A DNA stretch of 64,000 nt, taken from the NCBI GenBank assembly GCA_963664585.2, contig CAXXEO010000012.1, positions 1 to 64,000 of the forward strand. Direction: 5' to 3'. Positions within the stretch are counted from its first letter, which is position 1; the number at the start of each line of letters is the position of its first letter. Below, piece after piece: positions 8,516 through 17,511 of this stretch. The notes beneath the pieces were generated by a model, which made no database searches, had not been told where the DNA came from, and saw only the letters and a program-made list of their open reading frames with translations. Source of the DNA: G963664585 sp963664585. GTDB taxonomy: Bacteria > Bacillota > Clostridia > Oscillospirales > Ruminococcaceae. A program made the position numbers and the translations under genes.

Positions 8516-9538
8516 TTAACGAATAAACATAGCGTCTCCGAAACTGAAGAACCTGTATTTATCCTCTACCGCTACACGATAGGCATTCAAGATATTTTCG
8601 CGTCCACAGAATGCACTTACAAGCATGATCAGGGTACTTTCCGGCAGATGAAAGTTGGTGATCAGGCCATCAATCACCTGGAAGTGATAGCCTGGGTAGA
8701 TAAAAATATTGGTGCTCCCCTCACAGGCCGATATTTCACCACGCTGTCCCACCGCCTCAAGCGTACGACAGCTTGTTGTTCCGACGGCAATAACCCGCCT
8801 GCCTTCTGACTTTGCCGCCCTGATCAGTCTAGCTGTCTCATCAGGCATTAAGTAATGCTCAAAATGCATTTTGTGATCCGTGATGTCATCAACCTTTACA
8901 GGCCTAAAAGTACCCACGCCAACATGAAGGGTGACAAAAGCTACAAGTACCCCTTTGGCTTTGATCCTTTCGAGAAGCTCATTCGTAAAATGGAGGCCCG
9001 CAGTTGGCGCCGCCGCTGAACCTCTTTCCTTTGCATATACAGTCTGATAGCGTTCCTGGTCCTTAAGTTCGGTAGTGATATAGTGCGGTAGGGGCATCTG
9101 GCCGATACGATCCAGAATCTCATAAAAACTTCCGTCATGGGTAAATTGAACCAACCTGTTTCCATTTTCTAAAACAGAAAGCACTTTTGAAGTCAGTATA
9201 CCTCCGCCGAAAATAAGAATATCGCCTTCTTTGGCCCGCTTGCCAGGTCGAACCAGTACCTCCCAGCAATCCGGACTCTTCTGTTCCAGCAGAAGAAATT
9301 CCATTTCATGCCCTCCCCTTTCGCACACACCATAGAGTCGGGCGGGCAGCACACGTGTGTCGTTGAGAACGAGCAAATCTCCGGGATTGAGACAGTCAAT
9401 AATATCATAGAAATGTTTGTGTTGAATCTGACCATCGGTGCGGTTTACTACCATCAGTCGGGACGTATCCCGGGGTTCAAGCGGCGTCTGGGCGATCAAC
9501 TCCTGAGGTAGATCATAAAAAAAATCGCTTTTTAACAT
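8516..9538 (-). CDS. queA: tRNA preQ1(34) S-adenosylmethionine ribosyltransferase-isomerase
   Basis: Transfers and isomerises the ribosyl moiety of SAM onto preQ1-modified tRNA to make epoxyqueuosine. It is 340 residues, the normal family length, and starts MLKSDFFYDLPQELIAQ, typical of QueA. Conserved segments include DTSRLMVVNR, LNDTRVLPARLYG, TAGLHFT and NFHLPESTLIMLVSAF. An AGGAG-type SD precedes the ATG at 9538. In many Clostridia queA is directly followed by tgt; here the next gene 8 kb on is tgt, with a terminator and accessory genes between. Confidence 0.96.
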   Translation of the reverse strand: MLKSDFFYDLPQELIAQTPLEPRDTSRLMVVNRTDGQIQHKHFYDIIDCLNPGDLLVLNDTRVLPARLYGVCERGGHEMEFLLLEQKSPDCWEVLVRPGKRAKEGDILIFGGGILTSKVLSVLENGNRLVQFTHDGSFYEILDRIGQMPLPHYITTELKDQERYQTVYAKERGSAAAPTAGLHFTNELLERIKAKGVLVAFVTLHVGVGTFRPVKVDDITDHKMHFEHYLMPDETARLIRAAKSEGRRVIAVGTTSCRTLEAVGQRGEISACEGSTNIFIYPGYHFQVIDGLITNFHLPESTLIMLVSAFCGRENILNAYRVAVEDKYRFFSFGDAMFIR

Positions 9539-9861
9539 GGGTAGCTCCTTCTGTATGGCAGCAGAGGGACGTACTATGCAAATTTGTAAATAAAAAGGAT
9601 ATCCGTTTGAAGTCCCATTTATTTTAAAAATGCACTAGCTCCATCACACCGAATGACGTCATACAATCATTATAAATAGAATTCCAGTTGCGACTGGCGA
9701 GGCGGATTATACCATTCAATCTGTAATTAGTTTTAGTTCTGGTCCGCCCGAGAGTTAGCATACCACAAATCATACTTTCGCATAACATATACTGCAGAGA
9801 ATATTTCGTGATAAGGGGAATACAGCCATAGATTAACAACATAAAAATATCAAATATCTGT

Positions 9862-9890
9862 TTGACATATAGGCAGCATAATGATAATAT
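9862..9890 (+). promoter_or_regulatory. Sigma-A-type promoter of the second lysine riboswitch
   Basis: TTGACA (9862-9867), 17-nt spacer, TAATAT (9885-9890), the same arrangement as at 2052-2080. The 320 bases between queA and this promoter (9539-9861) contain nothing else I can identify. Confidence 0.8.
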
Positions 9891-9908
9891 ATTAGAAAGA
9901 AAATCAAG

Positions 9909-10163
9909 GGTAGAGGCGCATCTTTAATCAGTATCCGAAAGCGAGATTGCCAAATCGTTAAGCTTCGGTGAAAGGTAAAGTTGCCGAAGGTGTTGGCAGG
10001 GCAGCCATCCGACCTGGGTGTGCATCGAATAGGTGTACGACTGCCATCACTGTATATGATGGAGGGCTATCGATGTTCGCAGTGCACCTGAATGATAGGT
10101 GCTTGCGGAGTCAATACTTCTATTATATTGTAGTGTCTGCCGGTTTTCAACCGGTTTTTTTAT
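9909..10163 (+). ncRNA. Lysine riboswitch (L box) upstream of asd-dapA-dapB
   Basis: Same ordered motifs as the first copy: GTAGAGGCGC near 9910, GTGAAAGG and GCCGAAGG near 9967-9988, GTGCATCGAATAGGTGT near 10020, GGGCTATCGATG near 10065. It ends in an intrinsic terminator (CCGGTT-TTC-AACCGG, 10141-10155, then a U-run to 10161). It should repress the lysine-branch genes when lysine is plentiful. The asd SD lies about 25 nt past the terminator. Confidence 0.95.
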
Positions 10164-10197
10164 TTCATAATGATAATATACGATGGAGGTTATAAAT

Positions 10198-11277
10198 ATG
10201 AAATCTTATAATGTAGGTGTAATCGGCGCGACCGGCATGGTCGGACAGCGCTTTATTTCCCTTTTGGAAAACCACCCGTGGTTTACGGTGAAGGTGCTGG
10301 CCGCCTCTCCCCGTTCGGCTGGAAAAAAATATACGGATGCTGTTGGGGGACGCTGGGCAATCCCAACGCCAATGCCTGTCTATGCAAAGGATATGATTGT
10401 CCTTGATGCAGTGGGCGACTTTGACAAGATCGTTTCTATGGTGGACTTCGTCTTCTGTGCAGTGGATATGAAAAAAGATGAAATCAAAGCTCTTGAAGAG
10501 AGATATGCAAGGGCAGAATGTCCGGTGATATCAAACAATAATGCCAACCGCAACTTACCTGATGTTCCGATGATTATTCCAGAGATTAACCCTGAGCATG
10601 CACTTGTGATTGAGTTTCAAAGAAAACGACTTGGCACAAAACGCGGCTTTATTGCCGTAAAATCAAATTGTTCTATACAAAGCTATGTGCCCGCGCTGCA
10701 TCCTTTGCGTAAGTTTGGCATCAAGCGTGTGCTCGCCTGTACCTATCAAGCTATATCCGGTGCAGGAAAGACCTTTGATCGCTGGCCTGAAATGATCGAC
10801 AACGTTATCCCGTTCATTGGCGGCGAAGAGGAAAAAAGCGAGCGTGAACCTCTCAAGATCTGGGGAGAAATTAAGGGCGACGGAATTGTTAACGCAACTG
10901 TTCCCAATATCACGACACAGTGTATACGCGTTCCCGTATCTGACGGACACCTTGCCGCTGTGTTTGTTGACTTCGAGCATAAGCCCACAAAGGAAGAGAT
11001 CATATCTTGCTGGCAGAATTTTTCCGCAGAGCCCCAGGCACTTTCTCTTCCGCTCGCGCCTAAGCAGTTTATCCATTATTTTGAAGAGGAAAACAGACCA
11101 CAAACTGCACTTGACAGAGATTTGGAAAAAGGGATGGCCGTCACGGTAGGACGTCTTCGCGAAGACAGCCAATACGACTACAAATTTGTTTCACTTTCCC
11201 ATAATACACTGCGTGGTGCTGCGGGCGGCGGTGTTCTCATGGCAGAGTATCTTGCCGCCAAAGGCTATTTTGACTAA
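10198..11277 (+). CDS. asd: Aspartate-semialdehyde dehydrogenase, archaeal/fungal-type subfamily
   Basis: NADPH-dependent reduction of aspartyl phosphate to aspartate semialdehyde, the branch point of lysine, methionine and threonine synthesis. It is 359 residues. Seen: nucleotide-binding GATGMVGQRF (about residues 11-19), ISNNNANRNL, and KSNCSIQSY with the catalytic Cys at about 158. These variants, and the length, fit the archaeal/fungal-like class rather than the classical bacterial enzyme. The start at 10198 has GGAGG 9 nt upstream. First gene after the lysine riboswitch; dapA follows after 57 nt. Confidence 0.93.
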   Translation: MKSYNVGVIGATGMVGQRFISLLENHPWFTVKVLAASPRSAGKKYTDAVGGRWAIPTPMPVYAKDMIVLDAVGDFDKIVSMVDFVFCAVDMKKDEIKALEERYARAECPVISNNNANRNLPDVPMIIPEINPEHALVIEFQRKRLGTKRGFIAVKSNCSIQSYVPALHPLRKFGIKRVLACTYQAISGAGKTFDRWPEMIDNVIPFIGGEEEKSEREPLKIWGEIKGDGIVNATVPNITTQCIRVPVSDGHLAAVFVDFEHKPTKEEIISCWQNFSAEPQALSLPLAPKQFIHYFEEENRPQTALDRDLEKGMAVTVGRLREDSQYDYKFVSLSHNTLRGAAGGGVLMAEYLAAKGYFD

Positions 11278-11334
11278 AACTGTCTTGTCACCGTAAGCTT
11301 CAAATGAACACTGCTTAAGAAAAGGTGGATTACT

Positions 11335-12225
11335 ATGAAGAAAAGAATATTTACCGGTTCCGGTGTTGCGATTGCGACTCCAATGAATTCCGATTTTTCT
11401 ATTAACTTTGACGAACTGGGAAAACTGATTGAATTTCAGATTGCAAACAAAACGGATGCGATTATTATCTGCGGTACCACAGGTGAATCGGCTGCCATGA
11501 CCGATGAGGAACATGTCAGCTGCATCCAGTATGCTGTTAAGCGTGTTGCAGGGCGAATACCCGTTGTTGCAGGTTCTGGCAGCAATGATACCGCCTATGC
11601 GATATGGCTTTCCAAAGAGGCAAAGGCGGCGGGTGCAAATGCACTTTTACATGTTACACCCTACTATAACAAGACCTCACAGACCGGCCTTATCAGGCAT
11701 TTCAATATGATTGCCGACGCCACAGATCTCCCGGTAATCCTGTACAATGTCCCCCCCAGAACTGCGATGGACATCAAGCCAGAGACCTATCTGGAGCTTT
11801 CTAAACATCCCAACATCGTTGCTACTAAAGAGGCAAGCGGTAATATTTCCACAATAGCGCAGACTTTTCAGCTGTGTGGTGATGACCTAATGATGTACTC
11901 GGGCTGCGATGACCAGATCGTTCCGATCCTCTCACTAGGCGGAATCGGAGTCATTTCGGTGGCAGCCAATATTCTTCCAAAAGAAATGCATGACATGTGC
12001 AGTCTGTATTTTGAAGGAAAAATAAAGGAAAGCCTCAAGCTTCAGTTAGACTATTTGTCTTTGATCAACGCCCTTTTCGCAGATGTCAACCCGATTCCTG
12101 TCAAGGAAGCCCTGAATTTAATGGGCTTTGCCGCTGGCCCATGCCGCATGCCGCTAGTGGAGATGTCTGATAAAACGCATTTTCTCCTTGAAACGTATAT
12201 GAAGGCGCGTAATCTGATCGGATAA
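11335..12225 (+). CDS. dapA: 4-hydroxy-tetrahydrodipicolinate synthase
   Basis: Condenses pyruvate with aspartate semialdehyde in the diaminopimelate/lysine pathway. It is 296 residues, a TIM barrel of standard length. Seen: GTTGES (about 48-52), the YNVPPRT loop with Tyr137, and the Schiff-base lysine at about 165 in ATKEASGN. SD AAAGGTGG lies 7 nt before the ATG. Second gene of the riboswitch-controlled operon. Confidence 0.96.
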   Translation: MKKRIFTGSGVAIATPMNSDFSINFDELGKLIEFQIANKTDAIIICGTTGESAAMTDEEHVSCIQYAVKRVAGRIPVVAGSGSNDTAYAIWLSKEAKAAGANALLHVTPYYNKTSQTGLIRHFNMIADATDLPVILYNVPPRTAMDIKPETYLELSKHPNIVATKEASGNISTIAQTFQLCGDDLMMYSGCDDQIVPILSLGGIGVISVAANILPKEMHDMCSLYFEGKIKESLKLQLDYLSLINALFADVNPIPVKEALNLMGFAAGPCRMPLVEMSDKTHFLLETYMKARNLIG

Positions 12226-12407
12226 CTCTCTCGTCCCTTGACTCTATTGCGACTTCATAAATAAATGGAGCTTTTTTCTATCTGCCTACCTGCCTATGGT
12301 GGGTAGACAGACAATTAATTCTCCGTTTGCTTTATTGCTAAGGTTCCCGCCGTCACGAGCGGTGCCTGGATTTTCAATCAATTGTGCGCATAGCGTATGG
12401 AGGTAAA

Positions 12408-13157
12408 ATGATTAGGACGATACTTGTCGGTTCAAACGGACGTATGGGCAGCGCTGTCGCACAGCGTATTGCTGAAAGCGAAGACCTCAAACTGGTCGCC
12501 GGAATTGACCGTGATAACTCGGTTTTACAATCGTATCCGGTTTATACAGATATCAAAAGCTGCAATGTAAATGCAGACGTCATGATAGACTTTTCACATC
12601 CCTCGGCCCTTATGGGAGTACTTGATTATGCTATTTCCAGAAAACTTCCTCTTGTCATTGCCACAACAGGAATGAGCTCAGCTGATATTGCGTTAATCAA
12701 GGAATCCTCACTGAGCATCCCCATCTTCTTCACCTTTAATATGTCTCTTGGCGTAAATCTCCTCATTGAGCTTGCCAAAAAAGCCGCTGCCGTTCTTGGT
12801 GATAGTTTTAATGTCGAAATCATAGAAAGGCACCATAATCAAAAGGTGGACGCCCCTTCAGGTACTGCCATAATGATTGCCGATGCTGTTGCCGAGGTCC
12901 TCCCTTACAACGCGAGCTACACCTACGACCGGCACAGTGTACGCAAAAAGCGCTCTCGTGAGGAAATTGGTATACATTCGGTCCGTGGTGGCACAATTGT
13001 AGGTGAGCACGATGTTATTTTTGCCGGTCCAGATGAGGTGATTACCCTTACCCATCAGTCCCAATCGAGAGAGGTGTTCGCCACAGGCGCACTTGCGGCT
13101 GCAAGATTTCTGGTTGAAAAGCGAGCCGGTCTTTATAGCATGAAAGATATTATTTAA
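12408..13157 (+). CDS. dapB: 4-hydroxy-tetrahydrodipicolinate reductase
   Basis: Reduces the DapA product to tetrahydrodipicolinate. It is 249 residues. Seen: N-terminal dinucleotide-binding GSNGRMGSAV and the DapB signature ERHHNQKVDAPSGTA. The start at 12408 is chosen for the GGAGG 5 nt upstream; an in-frame ATG 24 nt earlier lacks one. The 182-nt gap from dapA contains a small inverted repeat (about 12281-12314) but no clear promoter, so co-transcription with dapA is likely but not certain. Confidence 0.96.
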   Translation: MIRTILVGSNGRMGSAVAQRIAESEDLKLVAGIDRDNSVLQSYPVYTDIKSCNVNADVMIDFSHPSALMGVLDYAISRKLPLVIATTGMSSADIALIKESSLSIPIFFTFNMSLGVNLLIELAKKAAAVLGDSFNVEIIERHHNQKVDAPSGTAIMIADAVAEVLPYNASYTYDRHSVRKKRSREEIGIHSVRGGTIVGEHDVIFAGPDEVITLTHQSQSREVFATGALAAARFLVEKRAGLYSMKDII

Positions 13158-13306
13158 TTAATACACAGCCGGATATCCCCTTTACTACTTCACGGCCACC
13201 ACCCAGTAAGGCCAATGAAACTCTTATCATTCTTTTGCTTTGCGTGGTAAGGGCAAACGTTTGATTTCATTTTATGCCGACGCAAAGCGGCGGAATGGAG
13301 CTTATC

Positions 13307-13771
13307 ATGTACGGTGTGACAAATTTGACTGTAACCGAGAATGTTTCCGTCCTCTCCTTTCATCGGATGCCTGATGACGGCAAGTTGATCTGTGCCCTTT
13401 TGGAGAAGCTTGATGAAGCCTCTGTCAACATTGACGCGATTTCTCAGACAGCTCCCTATTCACATAATATAAACCTGTCTTTCTCCATATCTGATAACGA
13501 TCTCGTGACCACACTTACCGCGATCAACGAGATGGCTAAGAAGCATCCTGAAATCAAGCCCATGGTGAGCAGTGAAAACTGCAAGCTGCAGCTTTTCGGC
13601 GATGATATGAGAACGATGCACGGTGTTGCCTCAGCTGCGATATCCGCTGTGGCCAATGCAGGCGTAGACATACAGCTGATCACAACGTCTGAAGTGGATA
13701 TCTCCATTCTGGTCTCCGGAAGTCGTGTGCAAGAGGCCATGAATGCACTGACAGTGAAATTCGAACTTTAA
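13307..13771 (+). CDS. Stand-alone tandem ACT-domain protein resembling the aspartokinase regulatory half
   Basis: A 154-residue protein with two ACT domains and no kinase domain. The N-terminal half (YGVTNLTVTENVSVLSF) and the segment AGVDIQLITTSEVDISILV closely resemble the lysine-sensing C-terminal half of aspartokinase. It could be a separately encoded regulatory subunit, comparable in size to the beta subunit of Bacillus aspartokinase II, or a lysine/threonine sensor. The start at 13307 has GGAG 6 nt upstream. It lies 149 nt behind dapB, and no complete aspartokinase gene is in the window. The frame starts cleanly, so I do not call it a broken lysC. Confidence 0.8.
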   Translation: MYGVTNLTVTENVSVLSFHRMPDDGKLICALLEKLDEASVNIDAISQTAPYSHNINLSFSISDNDLVTTLTAINEMAKKHPEIKPMVSSENCKLQLFGDDMRTMHGVASAAISAVANAGVDIQLITTSEVDISILVSGSRVQEAMNALTVKFEL

Positions 13772-13795
13772 ATTTCTTGTTGGTTCTATTATAGT

Positions 13796-13850
13796 TATAG
13801 TCAATTAACTTAAAAACTGGCTATATATAAAGCATTATTTTCAAGTTAAT
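13796..13850 (+). repeat. MITE-like repeat, copy 3, internally deleted and bordering IS30
   Basis: The left end (TATAGTCAATTAACTTAAAAAC, TGGCTATATATAAA) is followed directly by ATTATTTTCAAGTTAAT, so the central GC hairpin is missing. The IS30 element begins at once. A further left-end half copy (AATTAACTTAAAAACTGGCTATA) is found on the other side at 14905-14928. Confidence 0.8.
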
Positions 13851-14904
13851 CGCTACATTGTCAAGCCAAATGCGACAGTTCGAGTAGAAAGAGCTGGGAA
13901 GGTGTATTCCAATTAAGACATTTTCGGGGTCTGTTGTTTATAAGCAGAAGAGAAGAAGACAGGTTTTGATGAGAAACAGTGGACAGAACAGTACCTTTCG
14001 GAAAGAACTCTCTGAGTAAACTGTTACCGTACTCATTGCTTCCTCTCTGATGCGGACAATATGGATCAGCGAAATAAAGAGTTAAGCATAGATCTTTCTG
14101 GATTACATCATAACAGGCAAATTCACCGCCACGATCTGTTGTTGCTGTTTTGAATGTGCCTTGTGGCAATAAAGTGTGCAGGTGCTTGATTGCAGCTTCC
14201 ATGGAAGCTGCCGTTCGATCAGGAATGGGAACGGCTGTATAGAACCTTGTTTTTCGTTCCACAAAGGTGGCCAAGCAACTACTGGAACCCCTAGAGGAAA
14301 CCACCGTATCAAGTTCCCAATGCCCAAATGTTTCTCTGGTATATACCTCTTTCGGTCTCTTGCGGATAGAAGTACCACGAGCATAATGCGCAAGATTTTT
14401 ACAGCTTCTCTTTTTTCCATTACGGCGCAGCACATCTGCGGTGAGTCCGTTCAGTCGTCCGGCATAAAGCCAGTTGTATATTGTTTTAAAGCTCAGTTGG
14501 CTTGAAGTAACGGTATGTGATATTTGTTCTGGCGACCAGGTCTCTTTCAGCTTTTCTGCCACAGCTGCGCACAACTCCTCGTTCCATTTCCCTTGAGGTT
14601 TGCTGTTGTGCCGTTTCTTCTGGTAATCCAGTTGTGCTTCTTCTGCGTTATACGCTCGGGCACCGTAAATACGTTTCAATTCTCTAGCGATACTGCTGTG
14701 GTGACATCCCAGACGTGATGCGATTTTCCGGGTCGTATATCCGATTTGACGGAGTTCCTCTATCTTTCCTCGTTCGAATGTTGTAAAATGGTGGTGGCTC
14801 ATGGCTGCCTCCTTGTGTGAATGTTGTTGTTGCAAACTCTATTCTACACGTTTTGGCTGCCTTGGGCTATCTTTTTTCTGTCGCATTTCATTTTACAATG
14901 TAGC
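13851..14904. mobile_element. IS30-family insertion sequence
   Basis: An element of about 1.05 kb with imperfect 26-bp terminal inverted repeats: GCTACATTGT...AAATGCGACA at 13852-13877 and its inverse at 14879-14904. It carries one intact transposase gene on the minus strand. AAT flanks both ends (13848-13850 and 14905-14907), compatible with a short IS30-type target duplication. It lies in or against a copy of the MITE-like repeat. Confidence 0.88.
13861..14802 (-). CDS. IS30-family transposase
   Basis: 313 residues, apparently intact. The N-terminal helix-turn-helix is seen as KIASRLGCHHSSIARELKR. The DDE catalytic core shows HWELDTVVS (first Asp), TTDRGGEF (second Asp) and SNEYGNSLLREFFPKGT (Glu region). 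The start at 14802 has AAGGAGG 6 nt upstream. The stop lies 10 nt inside the element's left end. Confidence 0.95.
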   Translation of the reverse strand: MSHHHFTTFERGKIEELRQIGYTTRKIASRLGCHHSSIARELKRIYGARAYNAEEAQLDYQKKRHNSKPQGKWNEELCAAVAEKLKETWSPEQISHTVTSSQLSFKTIYNWLYAGRLNGLTADVLRRNGKKRSCKNLAHYARGTSIRKRPKEVYTRETFGHWELDTVVSSRGSSSCLATFVERKTRFYTAVPIPDRTAASMEAAIKHLHTLLPQGTFKTATTDRGGEFACYDVIQKDLCLTLYFADPYCPHQRGSNEYGNSLLREFFPKGTVLSTVSHQNLSSSLLLINNRPRKCLNWNTPSQLFLLELSHLA

Positions 14905-14940
14905 AATTAACTTAAAAACTGGCTATAATAGCAAATCATT

Positions 14941-16079
14941 CTATAATTTCGTGATAAATTGGGTAAACAGGATGGCCTTTTCGATAGTTTGGTCAATAAT
15001 GATGTGCTCATGAAGGGCATGACCCCCGCCCCCAACAGCACCCAAACCGTCCAAAGTGGGTACACCGAGGGCAGCGGTTGTGTTTCCGTCGCTGCAGCCG
15101 CCGACCATGGTGTGAGTAACCTTCATGTCGAGATCCTCGGCAGCTTCCTCCAGAATGGAGAAAAGCCGCATTGTTGCTTCTGTACGCTCAAAGGGTGGTT
15201 TCCCCAAATCGCCTTTGACCTCAATTTGAATACCATCTCTATGGGGTTTGATTCCCTTGACAAGGGGAATTACCCGTTCTGCTTCAGCCATGGTGGTCAT
15301 GCGCATATCCACCTTCATGGTGGCCGTGTCAGCCACAACATTAGGCCTTGTACCGCCTCCGACGACACCTATATTGAGGGTGGTACCCTTTGCATAATCT
15401 GTCAAAGAGTGTATATATAGAATCTGGTGAGCCATTTCTTCAATAGCGCTTCTGCCCTTTGCATGATCTGAACCGGCATGGCTGGCAATTCCGGTGATTT
15501 TAATGTTAAAGCTGCAGGATCCTTTGCGGGCCGATTTAATAGCTCCGTCATCACTCGCGGGTTCGCATATAATCGCCGCAGCACTTTTAAGCGCCAATTC
15601 AGAAATCAAACCCTTTGAACTGTGACTTCCAATCTCCTCGTCCGAGTTGCACAAAACCACAAAGCTTTTATTGAGGGGAATGCCCAGTTCCTTGCAGGCC
15701 TTAAAGGCCCAGATGACCTCAATAAGCCCTGACTTCATGTCATAAACGCCCGGGCCGTATATCTCACCATCCTTGACAGCATAGGGAATGGCGTCAACGT
15801 CCCATACAGTGTCAAAATGTCCCACAATCAGCACTTGCTCGCTGTGTTCGCCATACCGGAAGGAAAGATGGTTGCCGTTGTTTTCCTGCTCGTGAATCAC
15901 GCCTTGAACTCCAGCCCTTTCCTTGAACAGTTTTAAAGCACACAGCCGCAGATATCCAAAAGCTGCTTATTGTTTGAGGGACTCTGCGCCTTCACCAGCA
16001 TTTCAAGATCGGAAAGCATCTCCTGCTGATGCATGAGAAAATATTCTCTGATTTCCTGCGCCTGCTTTTTACTCTCCAT
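14941..16079 (-). pseudogene. M20-family metallopeptidase (carboxypeptidase G2-like), frameshifted
   Basis: Read from ATG 16079 (AGGAGG 5 nt upstream), the N-terminal 48 codons (MESKKQAQEIREYF...QSPSNNKQLLDICG) stop at 15933. The rest of the enzyme continues in another frame, open from about 15968 down to 14941. That part carries the metal ligands in VGHFDTVW, GPGVYDMKSG, NSDEEIGSHS and GGHALHEH. One indel between about 15935 and 15968 would restore a full protein of about 379 residues. Either a real frameshift mutation or a sequencing error; a shorter product from an internal GTG at 15900 is possible but would lack the N-terminal part of the catalytic domain. It follows tyrS by 31 nt. Confidence 0.8.
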
Positions 16080-16110
16080 GTTGTCCTCCTGCATTGACGG
16101 TATTTATTCT

Positions 16111-17334
16111 CTATACCTTTATTAACTTGTGAAAAATCTTTTTGCCCTTTTTAATGATCGCATATCCGTTTGCAAAATAACTGTCGGTGACTGTGAATGA
16201 AATATCATTTACGCGCTCATCACCGATCATGATTCCACCCTGCGCAATCAGTCTTTTGGCCTCACCTTTTGAGGGTGCAAGACCTGTAGTAACCAAGAGA
16301 TCAGCGATATTAACGCCATCGGTAATTTGTGCGGATGGTATTTCACTTGAAGGCATATTTTCGCTGTCTGCACCATCAGCAAAGAGAGCACGTGCTGCTT
16401 CCAATGCTTTGTTAGCCTCTTCCTCATTATGGACAATCTTGGTCACCTCATAGGCCAAAATCTCCTTAGCACGGTTCAGTTGACTTCCTTCCCATGCTTC
16501 CATGGCCTCAATCTCTTCAATCGGCAGGAAGGTCAGCATTTTCAGACAGTCAATCACATCAGCATCGGCCACGTTGCGCCAGTACTGGAAGAAATCGTAG
16601 GGTGAGGTTTTCTTGGGATCAAGCCATATGGCGCCGCATTCGGTTTTGCCCATTTTCTTACCTTCTTTGGTGGTGAGAAGTTTGTAGGTCATGCCATAGA
16701 CCTCCTTGCCCTCCACCTTGCGCACAAGCTCAACGCCGCCCAGGATATTGGCCCATTGGTCATCACCGCCCATCTGCATTGTGCAGCCATAGTGGCGGAA
16801 CTGGTGCAGAAAATCATAGCTTTGCATAATCATATAGTTGAATTCAAGGAATGAAAGTCCCTTCTCCATACGGGACTTAAAGCACTCAAAGGTTAGCATG
16901 TGGTTCACAGAAAAATGAACACCAACCTCCCTGAGAAGCTGAATATAGTTTAGCTCTAAAAGCCAGTCGCCGTTTTTAATCATGATGGCTTGGCCCTCGG
17001 AAAAATCGATATACTTTGACATCTGCTCCTTAAAGCGTTCGGCGTTATGGTTAATTTCATCGATGGTAAGCATCTTTCGCATATCGGTCTTGCCGGTCGG
17101 GTCGCCAACCATGGTCGTACCCGTACCCAAAAGAACAATGGGACGGTGCCCCGCCAGCTGAAGGCGGCGCATCATCATAAGCTGGAAAAAATGGCCGACA
17201 TGAAGGCTGTCCGCCGTAGCATCATAACCTGTGTAGAAGGTAACCCTTTCGTTACTCAGCTTCTCTTCAATTTTTTCTGGATTCGTCATTTGTGCAATCA
17301 GCCCACGGCGGGAAAAATCTTCAAAAACATTCAT
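16111..17334 (-). CDS. tyrS: Tyrosyl-tRNA synthetase
   Basis: Charges tRNA-Tyr. It is 407 residues. Seen: class I HIGH-type signature HVGHFFQL (about residues 46-53), the tyrosine-site segment FNYMIMQSYDFLH, the KMSKS-type signature KKMGKTECGAIWLD, and a C-terminal S4 RNA-binding domain (GEAKRLIAQGGIMI). The SD AAGGAG is 11 nt from the ATG, longer than usual. Transcription is controlled by a T-box with its own promoter; a MITE-like repeat lies in the leader between the T-box terminator and the SD. Confidence 0.97.
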   Translation of the reverse strand: MNVFEDFSRRGLIAQMTNPEKIEEKLSNERVTFYTGYDATADSLHVGHFFQLMMMRRLQLAGHRPIVLLGTGTTMVGDPTGKTDMRKMLTIDEINHNAERFKEQMSKYIDFSEGQAIMIKNGDWLLELNYIQLLREVGVHFSVNHMLTFECFKSRMEKGLSFLEFNYMIMQSYDFLHQFRHYGCTMQMGGDDQWANILGGVELVRKVEGKEVYGMTYKLLTTKEGKKMGKTECGAIWLDPKKTSPYDFFQYWRNVADADVIDCLKMLTFLPIEEIEAMEAWEGSQLNRAKEILAYEVTKIVHNEEEANKALEAARALFADGADSENMPSSEIPSAQITDGVNIADLLVTTGLAPSKGEAKRLIAQGGIMIGDERVNDISFTVTDSYFANGYAIIKKGKKIFHKLIKV

Positions 17335-17365
17335 GTCAATTTGTACTCCTTTAAAAAATGTTATT

Positions 17366-17474
17366 ATATAGTTGATTAATTTGAAAACAAGCTTGTGATT
17401 TCTTCCCCCGCCTTCGGCGGGGGAAGAAAATGACGTTCTATATATAGCCAGTTTTTAAGTTAATTGGCTATATA
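17366..17474 (-). repeat. MITE-like palindromic repeat, copy 4, inside the tyrS leader
   Basis: A full copy in the opposite orientation to copies 1-3: ATATAGTTGATTAATTTG at the left, central hairpin CCCCCGCC-TTC-GGCGGGGG, right end TTAAGTTAATTGGCTATAT. It occupies the tyrS leader between the T-box terminator (ending near 17512) and the start codon at 17334, so it must be transcribed with tyrS. Confidence 0.92.
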
Positions 17475-17511
17475 TATTCTGTGGAATAAGTGATACACGC
17501 AAACAGTGAAT

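Noticed and set aside
9624..9842. Possible 72-residue minus-strand protein upstream of queA
   Set aside because: No ribosome binding site, odd composition, and no resemblance to anything known; probably chance.
13307..13771. Remnant of a broken aspartokinase gene
   Set aside because: The frame has its own ribosome binding site and start, and the upstream 150 nt do not encode a kinase domain in any frame.
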